From NCBI GenBank assembly GCA_963771305.1, contig CAVYTS010000042.1, forward strand, positions 1 to 64,000: a stretch of 64,000 nt of DNA, in the 5' to 3' direction. The notes under the pieces were generated by a model. That model was not told the origin of the DNA, searched no databases, and saw nothing but the letters and a program-made list of their open reading frames with translations. How positions within the stretch are numbered: the first letter of the stretch is position 1; each line of letters opens with the position of its first letter. Positions 45,059-52,827 of the stretch are shown here, piece by piece. The DNA is from CAJCIT01 sp963771305. Its GTDB lineage: Bacteria; Acidobacteriota; Terriglobia; Bryobacterales; Bryobacteraceae. The position numbers and the translations under genes are program-made.

Positions 45059-46094
45059 AGACGACCGAACAGGCGATGCACCCCCATCGCTGCGCGTGTT
45101 AGTGATTGGCGGGACCGGCTTCATAGGCCGCCTGCTGGTGGCGGAATTACTGCGCAAAGGCCACAACGTGACCCTGATGCACCGACGCGCCAAACATACA
45201 TTCAGCAAGCGGGTGGGCAATCTGGTAGCCGACCGTAATGACGCGGCGAGCGTCAAGAAGGCGGTTGGCAGCACACGGTATGATGCGGTGTATGACAATG
45301 CGTATGACTGGGAGCGGGGAACTGCCGGCGCGCAAATTGAAGCGACCGCCCAAATCTTTGAAGGTCACGTGGGCCGGTACATCTTCATGTCGAGCGTCGC
45401 CGCCTACGGCGATGGCTTGAACCATCATGAGGGCGACGCCCTGGCGCCCGATGACCACAACAACTCCTACATCCGAAACAAAGCGATGAGCGAACGGGCC
45501 CTGTTTCGGATGCATCAGCGAAGCGGCTTCCCGGTGGTGACACTCAGGCCACCGTACATTTACGGTCCGGAGAACCCGTTCTACCGGGAGGCTTTCTTTT
45601 GGGACCGCTATCGCGCCGGGCGGCCGGTGATTCTGCCCAGCGACGGTCATCGCCTGATGCAGTTCATTTTCGTGAAGGACTTGGTTTCGGTTGCAGTGAA
45701 GGTACTGGAACAAAGAAACGCAATTGGGCACGCGTTCAACGTGGCCAATGCCAAGGCTGTCACGCAGAATGAACTGGTCCATGAACTGGCGAAAGCGGCC
45801 AACGTGAAGGAACCGCTGATTGTCTCTGTACCTCGCGACAAGATTGTCAGTCTGGGTGGTCAAGCCATCGGCGAGAGGCTGTATTTTGGCCAGTGGCTGG
45901 ACATGCCGGCCATCACGCAGGTTATTACCAAAGCGCAGCGCATGCTGACGTTTCGGCCCACGGACTTCCCGACGGGCCTGAAGTTGACGTACAAGCACTA
46001 CCTCAAGAAGCGCAGCTTTCCGAGGCCCGACTTTTCTTTTGATGAAGAACTGCTGGCGCGGGCATCGGCGAAAAACATGGTGAAGACCGGTTAA
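45015..46094 (+). CDS. NAD-dependent epimerase/dehydratase (extended SDR)
   Basis: About 359 residues. SLRVLVIGGTGFIGRLLVAE is the GxxGxxG nucleotide-binding segment; SSVAAYGDG and NSYIRNKAMSER carry the catalytic Ser and YxxxK; PPYIYGPENPFYREAFFWDR and MQFIFVKDLVSVAVKVLEQ are typical of sugar-nucleotide SDRs. The GTG at 45015 lies inside ino1; the true start may be up to about 26 codons later, since the Rossmann motif begins at residue 26. Downstream of ino1, probably one transcript. Substrate not recognisable, likely a nucleotide sugar or inositol derivative. Confidence 0.85.
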   Translation: MKTSSLISGSNTTTRDDRTGDAPPSLRVLVIGGTGFIGRLLVAELLRKGHNVTLMHRRAKHTFSKRVGNLVADRNDAASVKKAVGSTRYDAVYDNAYDWERGTAGAQIEATAQIFEGHVGRYIFMSSVAAYGDGLNHHEGDALAPDDHNNSYIRNKAMSERALFRMHQRSGFPVVTLRPPYIYGPENPFYREAFFWDRYRAGRPVILPSDGHRLMQFIFVKDLVSVAVKVLEQRNAIGHAFNVANAKAVTQNELVHELAKAANVKEPLIVSVPRDKIVSLGGQAIGERLYFGQWLDMPAITQVITKAQRMLTFRPTDFPTGLKLTYKHYLKKRSFPRPDFSFDEELLARASAKNMVKTG

Positions 46095-46144
46095 GCGTTC
46101 GGGAGTTTGTGTGAAGACTCCAGCACTGAAGCGCGCGCGTTAAG

Positions 46145-46367
46145 CTCGACTTTGTCCATTCGGGAACTCAGGTGCTTGCGGCGAACCTCCTGTTTTTTGA
46201 GCCTCAAACCGATTTCTTCACATCACCGCCGTTCGCGTGATATGAAAAATCCCACAGCCAACAACAAGATCGTGTAACAATGTTTCATCCATAGAACCCG
46301 CGATTGACGGGCCTTGGACAGTCCTGTGGGAGGGGTCTCCGCACTTTCCCGAATGGACAAAGTCGAG
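46145..46367. mobile_element. 223-bp MITE-like element with 22-bp perfect inverted ends
   Basis: The left end (46145-46166) begins CTCGACTTTGTCCATT and its exact 22-bp reverse complement is at 46346-46367. TTAAG lies directly outside both ends (46140-46144 and 46368-46372), as expected of a 5-bp target duplication. The 179-bp interior has no gene. A short hairpin repeat, GAGTTTGTGTGAAGACTC, lies just left (46103-46120). Confidence 0.7.
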
Positions 46368-46376
46368 TTAAGTTAA

Positions 46377-46539
46377 GAGTCTGTGTGAAAACTCTGGGAG
46401 ACGAGTCGACTGTGCTGCAACTTGGGAGAGGCTCGCTCTGTCCACGCGGCGACTAGGCTTGGGTTTACAAGAGTGGATTTCGTGATGGCCTTGGGACAGA
46501 GGCGTGTCCCGGTCGGCCTTGTCGTGGGTCCGCTCGCTG
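46377..46539. repeat. ~170-bp intergenic repeat, copy B
   Basis: It begins with GAGTCTGTGTGAAAACTC and aligns with 28745-28912 in the same direction. It sits directly right of the MITE-like element. The rest of 46095-46720 has no gene. Confidence 0.75.
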
Positions 46540-46720
46540 TTAAGCAAGCGGACCCGAACGGGCTGCGGGCATAGAGTCCCCAGCGCCACGCCCCTTCTGC
46601 ACGGCCCGTTATGGCGGAGCCGCTTTGTTAGCCTGCGCCACAAAACCGGGGACGGACCTAATTCCCGGACGAAAACGACCCGAAAGCGATACCCGGAAGG
46701 GTCGCGGGTTTCGAACTGGC

Positions 46721-47527
46721 TTACTTATGCTTCCAGGTAATGTGGAAGCTGGTTCCGTCGGTCGTCAGTGCTGACGGGACTGATTCGTTATGGCCATTCT
46801 TCGCCATCGTGATTTGTTCGATAGTCGGGAACGAACCGATCGGGCCACTGTTGGAACTGTCAGTCGCGTCGGAAGTGCCCGTCACGGGGGTGTAGTCGGA
46901 GCCAAACTCTACCTTGCCGTAATCGGCTAAGGGCAAGACATTGCCTAGCGCTGTGCAGCAGGGCGCTTCGGCGATCCATTCGGCTGACGATCGCGCCGCA
47001 CCCGCGACCGCGAGGCTCGTGCTGAACGATTGGCCGCTCCGCTCATCTTTGATCTGAACCGTGAATTTCCCGGTGGTGCTGCTGTAGGTCACCGACGCCG
47101 ACATGCTGTCCCCGGGCAAAACAGTTATGGAGGGGATCGGGATAATCGACTGGGCGGGATAAAATTCATACCAAGCTGCGTATTGTGGCGTGCCGCCGCT
47201 GCAGACGGCCAGCGTGCCGGTTTGTTCGACTGTGGATGAAGAATAACCATCGATGCCTACCCAAAAGACAGCGTATTGGGTCCCGGTTGTGCAAGTGATT
47301 GCCGGGACAATCCAGGAGCCTTTTGCCTTGTTAAAGTGTTTCCCCGTTACGGCGTAGCCGCTCCAGTTGCCCGAAGTGACCGTCCCGTCAAGGTTGTCTA
47401 CCAGGCCTTGAATCGTTGGGCGCCGGCCGTGCATTAGTTCCTGAATATCAAGGGGCGCACTCTGAGCCTGCGCGAATGCAGGCAGTAGCGCGAGAGCGCA
47501 TAAAGCTCCAACTGTTTTCAAAACCAT
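46721..47527 (-). CDS. secreted G1 (eqolisin-type) glutamic peptidase-like protein
   Basis: 268 residues with an N-terminal signal (MVLKTVGALCALALLPAFAQ). The mature part matches peptidase family G1: NWSGYAVTGKHFNKAKGSWI, VFWVGIDGYSSSTVEQTGTL with Gln 102 (catalytic Gln), AAWYEFYPAQSIIPI, and ARSSAEWIAEAPCC with the catalytic Glu region (183-187). G1 enzymes are acid endopeptidases, best known from fungi, with bacterial relatives. AAGGAG lies 6 nt before the start. Transcribed alone. Confidence 0.8.
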   Translation of the reverse strand: MVLKTVGALCALALLPAFAQAQSAPLDIQELMHGRRPTIQGLVDNLDGTVTSGNWSGYAVTGKHFNKAKGSWIVPAITCTTGTQYAVFWVGIDGYSSSTVEQTGTLAVCSGGTPQYAAWYEFYPAQSIIPIPSITVLPGDSMSASVTYSSTTGKFTVQIKDERSGQSFSTSLAVAGAARSSAEWIAEAPCCTALGNVLPLADYGKVEFGSDYTPVTGTSDATDSSNSGPIGSFPTIEQITMAKNGHNESVPSALTTDGTSFHITWKHK

Positions 47528-47988
47528 TCTTAACTCCTTGGTGTACGGAAGGGCACTTCCAGCCAGGAGTTTCCGTCTTGGCTTCCTGGGCTCCCTGGAT
47601 TGTACATCCAAAACGGAGGACTTTGATCCACCTAATCTCAAACAATGGCGTCAAACGGGCCGAGGAGTCGTAGCTAGTAAAAGACCGAGTCGATAATGCC
47701 TGGTGAAAAGCCCCGAGGAAAAAGGTGATCGGCCTCGGCAGAATCTGCAGGCTCGACGTAGTGGATGCTTGAACAGCATCGTAGAGGCGCGGGTTAAAGC
47801 AAGGCGAAGATTGAAACCGCCGCTTCACCTACCTCTAGGTGGCAGTTACATTCTCGGCTTTATCGGGCAACCGCTGATTGTTTGGCGAGGAAAATGCAAC
47901 GACCCATGTCGTCGCTTCTAATTTAGAATAAGACGACGAATTCAAAGGGCGGTGCGTAGGTTTAGCAGCGACAGGCAGGAGAATTGAA
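47528..47988. other. intergenic region between divergent genes
   Basis: 461 bases holding the promoters of the G1 peptidase and of the zinc-ribbon protein gene. I see no gene or known riboswitch. A dyad near its right end is listed separately. Confidence 0.4.
47909..47936. promoter_or_regulatory. imperfect dyad, possible operator
   Basis: TCGTC-gc-TTCTA-att-TAGAA-taa-GACGA is an inverted repeat 52 nt upstream of the zinc-ribbon protein start. It could be an operator for the two-gene unit downstream; TAGAAT within it could serve as a -10 element. Confidence 0.35.
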
Positions 47989-48255
47989 ATGAATCAGACA
48001 TGCACAGTCTGCGGGGCCACCTGGAGTCAAGCGGTTGCTGATGCAAGGGCGCTCGGAATTCAGCCAGCACTTCTAAGAAGCACTTACACTTGCTGCCAGA
48101 CAACGGAGTGGGCCCTTGAGCAACAATTGGTTTGGGCCGAGGCGGCACAAGAGAAATGCAGAGTCGCCGAAGAAGAGGAGACGGGAGTATTGGTCCCAGT
48201 TCGCCTCCGCAAGCCGCAGAGCGGACAGTTTGAAGACCGTGGGCGTCGCGGCTGA
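47989..48255 (+). CDS. small zinc-ribbon-like protein
   Basis: An 88-residue protein starting MNQTCTVCGATWSQAVADAR, with CTVC and a later STYTCCQTTEW. The four cysteines look like a small zinc site. The rest is helical and glutamate-rich, followed by a basic tail. CAGGAG lies 7 nt before the start, a good ribosome site. It is followed after 11 bp by an NDT-like gene. I know no named family. Confidence 0.55.
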   Translation: MNQTCTVCGATWSQAVADARALGIQPALLRSTYTCCQTTEWALEQQLVWAEAAQEKCRVAEEEETGVLVPVRLRKPQSGQFEDRGRRG

Positions 48256-48266
48256 GAGGCATTGCG

Positions 48267-48692
48267 ATGCGCAAAGACACAGTCTATCTGGAAGCACCGG
48301 AGCGCACACAAGATCTCCTGAATATCAAGTGGGCCCTGCGCTCGGCGGCTTATGCCATCGGCTCCAGTTGGCACGATGATTCAGGCGCTCCGTCTGTGGC
48401 TTCGAATGATCACTGGAACGCAGGGAGCCTGGAACAGCTGCAAAGGTGTGATTCCCTGGTTGTGATTTGTGGGGAACAAGAGAGCATCGTTCTCGAGGTT
48501 GCCATGATGGCGGGCTTCGCTCTTGCGCACGGCTTGCGAGTCATCTGGATAGGCAGGCCAGTCTGCGGCCTGAGCGACTTCCGCGCTGTGCAGCAATTCG
48601 ATAAGGCGGAGGACTTCCTAAATCAGATCCTATTAGATACGTTAGGTTTGCATCCACAGCCAGTTCCTGAAGCCGACCGCTTGGCGGCCTGA
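48267..48692 (+). CDS. nucleoside 2-deoxyribosyltransferase/TIR-like fold protein
   Basis: A 141-residue protein with an N-terminal helix and strand region and then LQRCDSLVVICGEQESIVLE, VAMMAGFALAHGLRVIWIGR. An acidic residue (LEVAMMAGFA) follows a strand ending VVIC, as in the nucleotide-binding NDT and TIR-like folds, where the Glu is the nucleophile. It lies 11 bp after the zinc-ribbon gene. Such folds occur both in nucleoside metabolism and in NAD-degrading or second-messenger defence proteins. The fold match is by pattern only. Confidence 0.5.
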   Translation: MRKDTVYLEAPERTQDLLNIKWALRSAAYAIGSSWHDDSGAPSVASNDHWNAGSLEQLQRCDSLVVICGEQESIVLEVAMMAGFALAHGLRVIWIGRPVCGLSDFRAVQQFDKAEDFLNQILLDTLGLHPQPVPEADRLAA

Positions 48693-48846
48693 TTGCTGCC
48701 AAACGATGTGACGAACCATCGATCGTCATTTGTCGAACTTGCGACAATCTCGGCCATGAGCATAGCCTGATATCGCGCCGCTGAATCGCCGTCGGCATCC
48801 GAGGTCGCATGATAGACTTCGGGCGTCAATAGACGCGGAGGTACGC

Positions 48847-50055
48847 GTGAACCCTCTAAGCAACCCCGGCAGGCGCGATTTTGTGAAGTCCGCCACGACC
48901 GGGCTCCTGATTATCAATTCAAGAACAGTCTTCGGCTCGCAAGCGAACTCGACCGTCGAACTAGGACTGATCGGCTGCGGCGGGCGCGGCAATTGGATCA
49001 GCCCGTTCTTCCCGGAATACACTGGCGCGCGAATCGTCGCCGTTGCGGATGTGATCAAGGATCACTTGGACTCGACACGGCCCAAGTTCGACGTGGATCC
49101 GTCGCGGGCGTATTACGGTCCAGACGCCGCGAAGGAGTTGTCGCACTCGAAACTCGACGGCGTCATTATCGAGACGCCACCGCTCTTCCATCCGGAACAC
49201 GCGGAGGAGGCCGTCAAAGCGGGCAAGCATGTCTATTGCGCGAAGCCCATCGCGGTGGACGTACCGGGATGCTTGAGTTTCAAAAGCACGGGACAACTGG
49301 CCGCAACCAAGAACTTATCCTTCTGGGTCGACTTCCAGACGCGGGCGCAAGAGGTGTTTCAGGAAGTGGCGCGGCGCGTACACGCTGGCGACATTGGGAA
49401 GCCCGTGTTCGCCCAGGTCTTCTATTATGCGGGCCGGCCATCTAAGGACAGGGGCACGCCCGGCATGGATCCAGGCGAGCAACGGCTGGTCAATTTCTAC
49501 ATGGACAAGGTGATCGGCGGCGACATCATCGTGGAGCAGAACATCCACGTCATTGATGTTGCCAACTGGCTGATGGATGGGCACCCCATCAAAGCCACCG
49601 GCACAGGCGGACGCGCCGATTGGAAGGGAACGGGCTACGACGCGGGCGACGCTTGGGACCATTTCCAGGCGACGTTCTGGTATGGCGATGGGGTCCAAGC
49701 CGATTTCAGTTCCAACCAGCTAACCAGCAGCTTCTCCGATTTGTGCGTGCGAGTGTTCGGAATTAAGGGCTGCGCCGACACGCATTACGGTGGTTTGGTG
49801 CGCATCACGGGCGAGAATGCATGGAAGGGTTCCGACAAGGACGACACTTTCAAGCAAGGTGCGATCAACAACGTCAAGGCGTTTGTCGCCAGCATTCGCG
49901 ACGGCAAGCCGATCAACAACGCTGATCAGTCGGTGGAGTCGAACCTGACGGCGATTCTTGGTCGGACCGCAGCGTATCAACAACGAGTCGTGACGTGGGA
50001 CGAGTTGCTGCAATCGAAAGAGCGGTTGCATGCCGACCTGAAGTTGAAGTGGTAG
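48847..50055 (+). CDS. Tat-exported Gfo/Idh/MocA family oxidoreductase
   Basis: A 402-residue protein with a twin-arginine signal (PGRRDFVKSATTGLLIINSR). The Rossmann motif is VELGLIGCGGRGNWI, then AVADVIKDHLD, PPLFHPEHAEEAVKAGKHVY, CAKPIAVD (EKP-equivalent Lys) and GGDIIVEQNIHVIDVANWLM. A GTG start at 48847 follows GGAGG-like GGAGGTAC. Family members with Tat signals are common in Acidobacteria and Planctomycetes and act on sugars or glycosides outside the cytoplasm. Single gene. Confidence 0.85.
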   Translation: MNPLSNPGRRDFVKSATTGLLIINSRTVFGSQANSTVELGLIGCGGRGNWISPFFPEYTGARIVAVADVIKDHLDSTRPKFDVDPSRAYYGPDAAKELSHSKLDGVIIETPPLFHPEHAEEAVKAGKHVYCAKPIAVDVPGCLSFKSTGQLAATKNLSFWVDFQTRAQEVFQEVARRVHAGDIGKPVFAQVFYYAGRPSKDRGTPGMDPGEQRLVNFYMDKVIGGDIIVEQNIHVIDVANWLMDGHPIKATGTGGRADWKGTGYDAGDAWDHFQATFWYGDGVQADFSSNQLTSSFSDLCVRVFGIKGCADTHYGGLVRITGENAWKGSDKDDTFKQGAINNVKAFVASIRDGKPINNADQSVESNLTAILGRTAAYQQRVVTWDELLQSKERLHADLKLKW

Positions 50056-50103
50056 TGGTGCCGGTAAGCCATGCGGGGTTCCACCGCTTGTTACCCTGTT
50101 TGC

Positions 50104-50817
50104 ATGAGCGCGCTTCCGGCCGCCCTCGGCGCCACGGCGCTCCTTAGCGGCCTGGCGGGAACAGTGACGTACGGCATTATCGGGCGATCGGCGCGCATCT
50201 TCGGGCCATCTGTCTATCGCGGCCCGGGCCTTCGGCGCTCCATAGCCCTGACCTTTGACGATGGTCCCAGCCCCGCTACGCCGCACCTGCTCGACTATCT
50301 CGCCAGCGAGAACATCCGCGCGACGTTCTTTCAATGCGGCATGAACGTTGAGCGCAATCCGGCCATCGCGCGAGCGGTCCTCGCGGCCGGTCATGATGTC
50401 GGCAATCATACCTATTCGCATCCCCACCTCTATCTGAAGTCTCCAGCCTTCATTGATCGCGAAATCACGCAAGCTCAGGACGTCATCAACCAGCACCTGG
50501 GGACCGCACCCACGCTTCTACGAGCGCCTTATGGGCAGCGCTGGTTCGGCATTGGCGTCGTTCAGAAACGGTTCGGCCTGCTGGGTGTCATGTGGACGGT
50601 GATTGGCCAGGATTGGCGCTGGCAAGCTGAGCGAGTCGCCGCCCTGGTGGTACAAAAAGCCTCACCGGGCGGTATCGTGTGCTTGCACGATGGTCGTGGC
50701 GTCCAACCCAATCCCGACGTTCGCAACATGTTGGAGGCGGTCAAACGAATCGTGCCCGTTCTAAGAGATCAAGGCTATGGCTTTGAACCCGTCACGACGT
50801 TGCTCAAATCATCCTGA
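50104..50817 (+). CDS. polysaccharide deacetylase (NodB homology domain)
   Basis: 237 residues: an N-terminal hydrophobic segment (MSALPAALGATALLSGLAGT) and a carbohydrate esterase 4 domain. SIALTFDDGPSPATPHLLDY has the catalytic Asp and metal Asp; DVGNHTYSHPHLYLKS the HxxxH metal histidines; LLRAPYGQRWFG motif 3; TVIGQDWRW motif 4; GGIVCLHDGRG motif 5. All five motifs are complete, so an active deacetylase of chitooligosaccharide, peptidoglycan or a cell-surface glycan is likely. Its stop overlaps the convergent cupin gene. Confidence 0.9.
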   Translation: MSALPAALGATALLSGLAGTVTYGIIGRSARIFGPSVYRGPGLRRSIALTFDDGPSPATPHLLDYLASENIRATFFQCGMNVERNPAIARAVLAAGHDVGNHTYSHPHLYLKSPAFIDREITQAQDVINQHLGTAPTLLRAPYGQRWFGIGVVQKRFGLLGVMWTVIGQDWRWQAERVAALVVQKASPGGIVCLHDGRGVQPNPDVRNMLEAVKRIVPVLRDQGYGFEPVTTLLKSS

Positions 50818-51159
50818 AACCGCCGGGGAGTAACTGCGTCCGTCGCCGACGTCCGTTCCTTCGGGAGGCGCGAACACCACGAGCAACTGCAGATCCTCGT
50901 CGATGTCATGAAATTCGTGCGCTTCATGCGCCGGCACAAACAGCACATCGCCGGGCGAGACCTCTGTATCCCACCCCGCTGCGCCAAACCGGCCGTGACC
51001 AGAGATCACAAAGTACATCTCGTCTTCGCTATGCGGTTTCTGCTTGTCCACGGCACCCGCGGCCAGCCGGTAGACCCCCGCGCTCATGTACTCCGTCCGG
51101 AGGAACTCCTGAAAAGCTTGGCCCGCGGTGCCCAACTTAGAGACCTTGTACAATTCCAT
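50809..51159 (-). CDS. cupin domain protein
   Basis: A 116-residue single cupin. Motif 1 is KPHSEDEMYFVISGHGRFGA (H, E positions) and motif 2 is VSPGDVLFVPAHEAHEFHDI (His-rich second motif), with the metal site fully present. It starts MELYKVSKLGTAGQAFQEFL. The C-terminus is APPEGTDVGDG. Convergent with the deacetylase gene, overlapping by 9 nt. Substrate unknown; many single cupins are small-molecule dioxygenases or isomerases. Confidence 0.85.
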   Translation of the reverse strand: MELYKVSKLGTAGQAFQEFLRTEYMSAGVYRLAAGAVDKQKPHSEDEMYFVISGHGRFGAAGWDTEVSPGDVLFVPAHEAHEFHDIDEDLQLLVVFAPPEGTDVGDGRSYSPAVSG

Positions 51160-51190
51160 TCCACCAGAGTAGCGGTTTGGCAGAGTCGGT

Positions 51191-51595
51191 TCACGCCCTC
51201 TTTGTTCTAGGCCCGGATCGCTTGTGTCGGGAGCCCTGACTCGCGCCTAGCAGCGTGGCTTGGTGCTCTGCCATATGGACTCGTGACCCTCGAAATCGGA
51301 CGCCCTCCATTTCCAGCCGCAAGCGCTGTTCCAACCCGCCATCGAGTCGGGTCTTGATCTGGCCGCCGGCGCCGAGCACACGGTGCCAGGGAAGCGAGTG
51401 ACCGATCCTGTTCAGCACCTGAGCCACCTGCCGGTGATAGCGCGGATAACCTGCCGCAGCGGCCACCTGCCCATACGTGGCCACACGTCCGCGAGGGATC
51501 TGTTGAATCACCCGTACGATCGCCGTCTCCATGGCCCCCGCCTTGTCGTTCTGCGAGTGCGGCGCATGGTTGAATTTCGAAGATCTGGAAGCCAT
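51191..51595 (-). CDS. alkyltransferase-like (ATL) MGMT-domain protein
   Basis: About 134 residues with the DNA-binding domain of O6-alkylguanine transferases (VIQQIPRGRVATYGQVAAAA, RQVAQVLNRI). The active-site PCHRV of MGMT is replaced by PWHRVLGAGGQIKTRL, as in ATL proteins, which bind O6-alkylguanine without repairing it and recruit excision repair. The start is 51595; an in-frame ATG at 51532 also fits the domain. The C-terminal tail is basic. Transcribed away from the dienelactone hydrolase gene. Confidence 0.85.
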   Translation of the reverse strand: MASRSSKFNHAPHSQNDKAGAMETAIVRVIQQIPRGRVATYGQVAAAAGYPRYHRQVAQVLNRIGHSLPWHRVLGAGGQIKTRLDGGLEQRLRLEMEGVRFRGSRVHMAEHQATLLGASQGSRHKRSGPRTKRA

Positions 51596-51832
51596 CTCTC
51601 GCCAGCTTACTGCGAGTGCCTGGGTCAAAGCCACTCGACTTCGGCCACCTTTTTGCGACATTACATAACAGTAACCTTGAAGTCCGGGCCGATGATTTCA
51701 GATTGTTAGCATCTATAGCGACAAACGAATGTCTTCATCCAATGCTACGAATGCGGAGCTTGGAATGGGTATAGAATGACCCGATGTGCCCGCGGTCTTC
51801 CGCGCAATCAGGCGCAGATAGAGAGGCCAATT

Positions 51833-52696
51833 ATGTGTGACCAGGATCATTTCGAAACGGATCGGCAAGAGTACGAGAAACGCGGTCTCGTAACGAGGAA
51901 GCAGTTTGGCATCATGCTGGGGGCCGGCATGGCAATGATGCTGCCACGGGTGGCAAATGCCCTGGCAGTCACCGAATCGGACGTGAACGTGACAACGCCG
52001 GACGGCACCGCGGATTGCTACTTCGTACATCCCGCAACTGGAACAGCTCCAGGCGTTCTCATGTGGCCCGATATCTTCGGGCTGCGCCCTGCATTCCGGC
52101 AAATGGCGAAACGGCTCGCTGAATCGGGTTATGCGGTGCTGGTGGTCAACCCGTTCTACCGCGTTAAGAAAGCCCCGACGGCCGAGACGGGCTCGGCAAC
52201 GCCAATCCAGCAGCTGATCCCGCTCGCACAGAGCCTGAACGCGCAGACGCAGATGACAGATGCGAAAGCCTTCATCGCGTGGCTGGACGCTCAACCATCC
52301 GTCGCCAAGAATCGGAAGGTGGGAACCCAGGGCTATTGCATGGGTGGCCCGATCGCGTTTCGTACCGCTGCTGCTGTGCCGGACCGGGTCGGAGCTGTCG
52401 CATCATTCCACGGCGGTGGACTGGTAACAGATAAACCGGATAGTCCGCATCTTCAGGCTGCGAAAAGCAACGCGCAATTCCTGGTCGCGATCGCGGCAAA
52501 TGACGATGCCCGATCGCCCAATGACAAGGTCGTTTTGAAAGAGACCTTTGCCAAAGCGAATCTGGTCGCGGAAATCGAAGTATATGTCGACGCAGCGCAT
52601 GGCTGGTGCCCTCCGGATTCTAAGGTCTACAACGAGCAACAGGCCGAGAAAGCATGGAGCCGCTTGCTTGTGCTCTACGGCAAAGCTCTGGCCTGA
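51833..52696 (+). CDS. dienelactone hydrolase family protein with possible export signal
   Basis: 287 residues. LVTRKQFGIMLGAGMAMMLP looks like a Tat/Sec-like leader, and the alpha/beta-hydrolase core follows: VLMWPDIFGLRPAFRQMAKR, GYCMGGPIAFRTA (catalytic Cys in GxCxG), VAIAANDDARSP (Asp) and DAAHGWCPPD (His). The Cys-His-Asp triad is complete as in dienelactone hydrolases. The ATG at 51833 has a purine-rich AGAGAGG upstream. Substrate unknown. Confidence 0.85.
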   Translation: MCDQDHFETDRQEYEKRGLVTRKQFGIMLGAGMAMMLPRVANALAVTESDVNVTTPDGTADCYFVHPATGTAPGVLMWPDIFGLRPAFRQMAKRLAESGYAVLVVNPFYRVKKAPTAETGSATPIQQLIPLAQSLNAQTQMTDAKAFIAWLDAQPSVAKNRKVGTQGYCMGGPIAFRTAAAVPDRVGAVASFHGGGLVTDKPDSPHLQAAKSNAQFLVAIAANDDARSPNDKVVLKETFAKANLVAEIEVYVDAAHGWCPPDSKVYNEQQAEKAWSRLLVLYGKALA

Positions 52697-52827
52697 CCAA
52701 CGAAATCGCGATTGGCAGGCACAGTCGCCGGCGTGCGTTTGATCCAATTTTCAGACTTCGCTGATAGGTTAGGCCCGGCTGCAACCTGCGGGCGGCGCCG
52801 AGAACATTTCTATGGAAGGGAGCTACC

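Noticed and set aside
46655..46725. tRNA-like GGGTTTCGAACTGG segment
   Set aside because: Only the T-arm-like piece is present; no acceptor stem or anticodon arm can be drawn.
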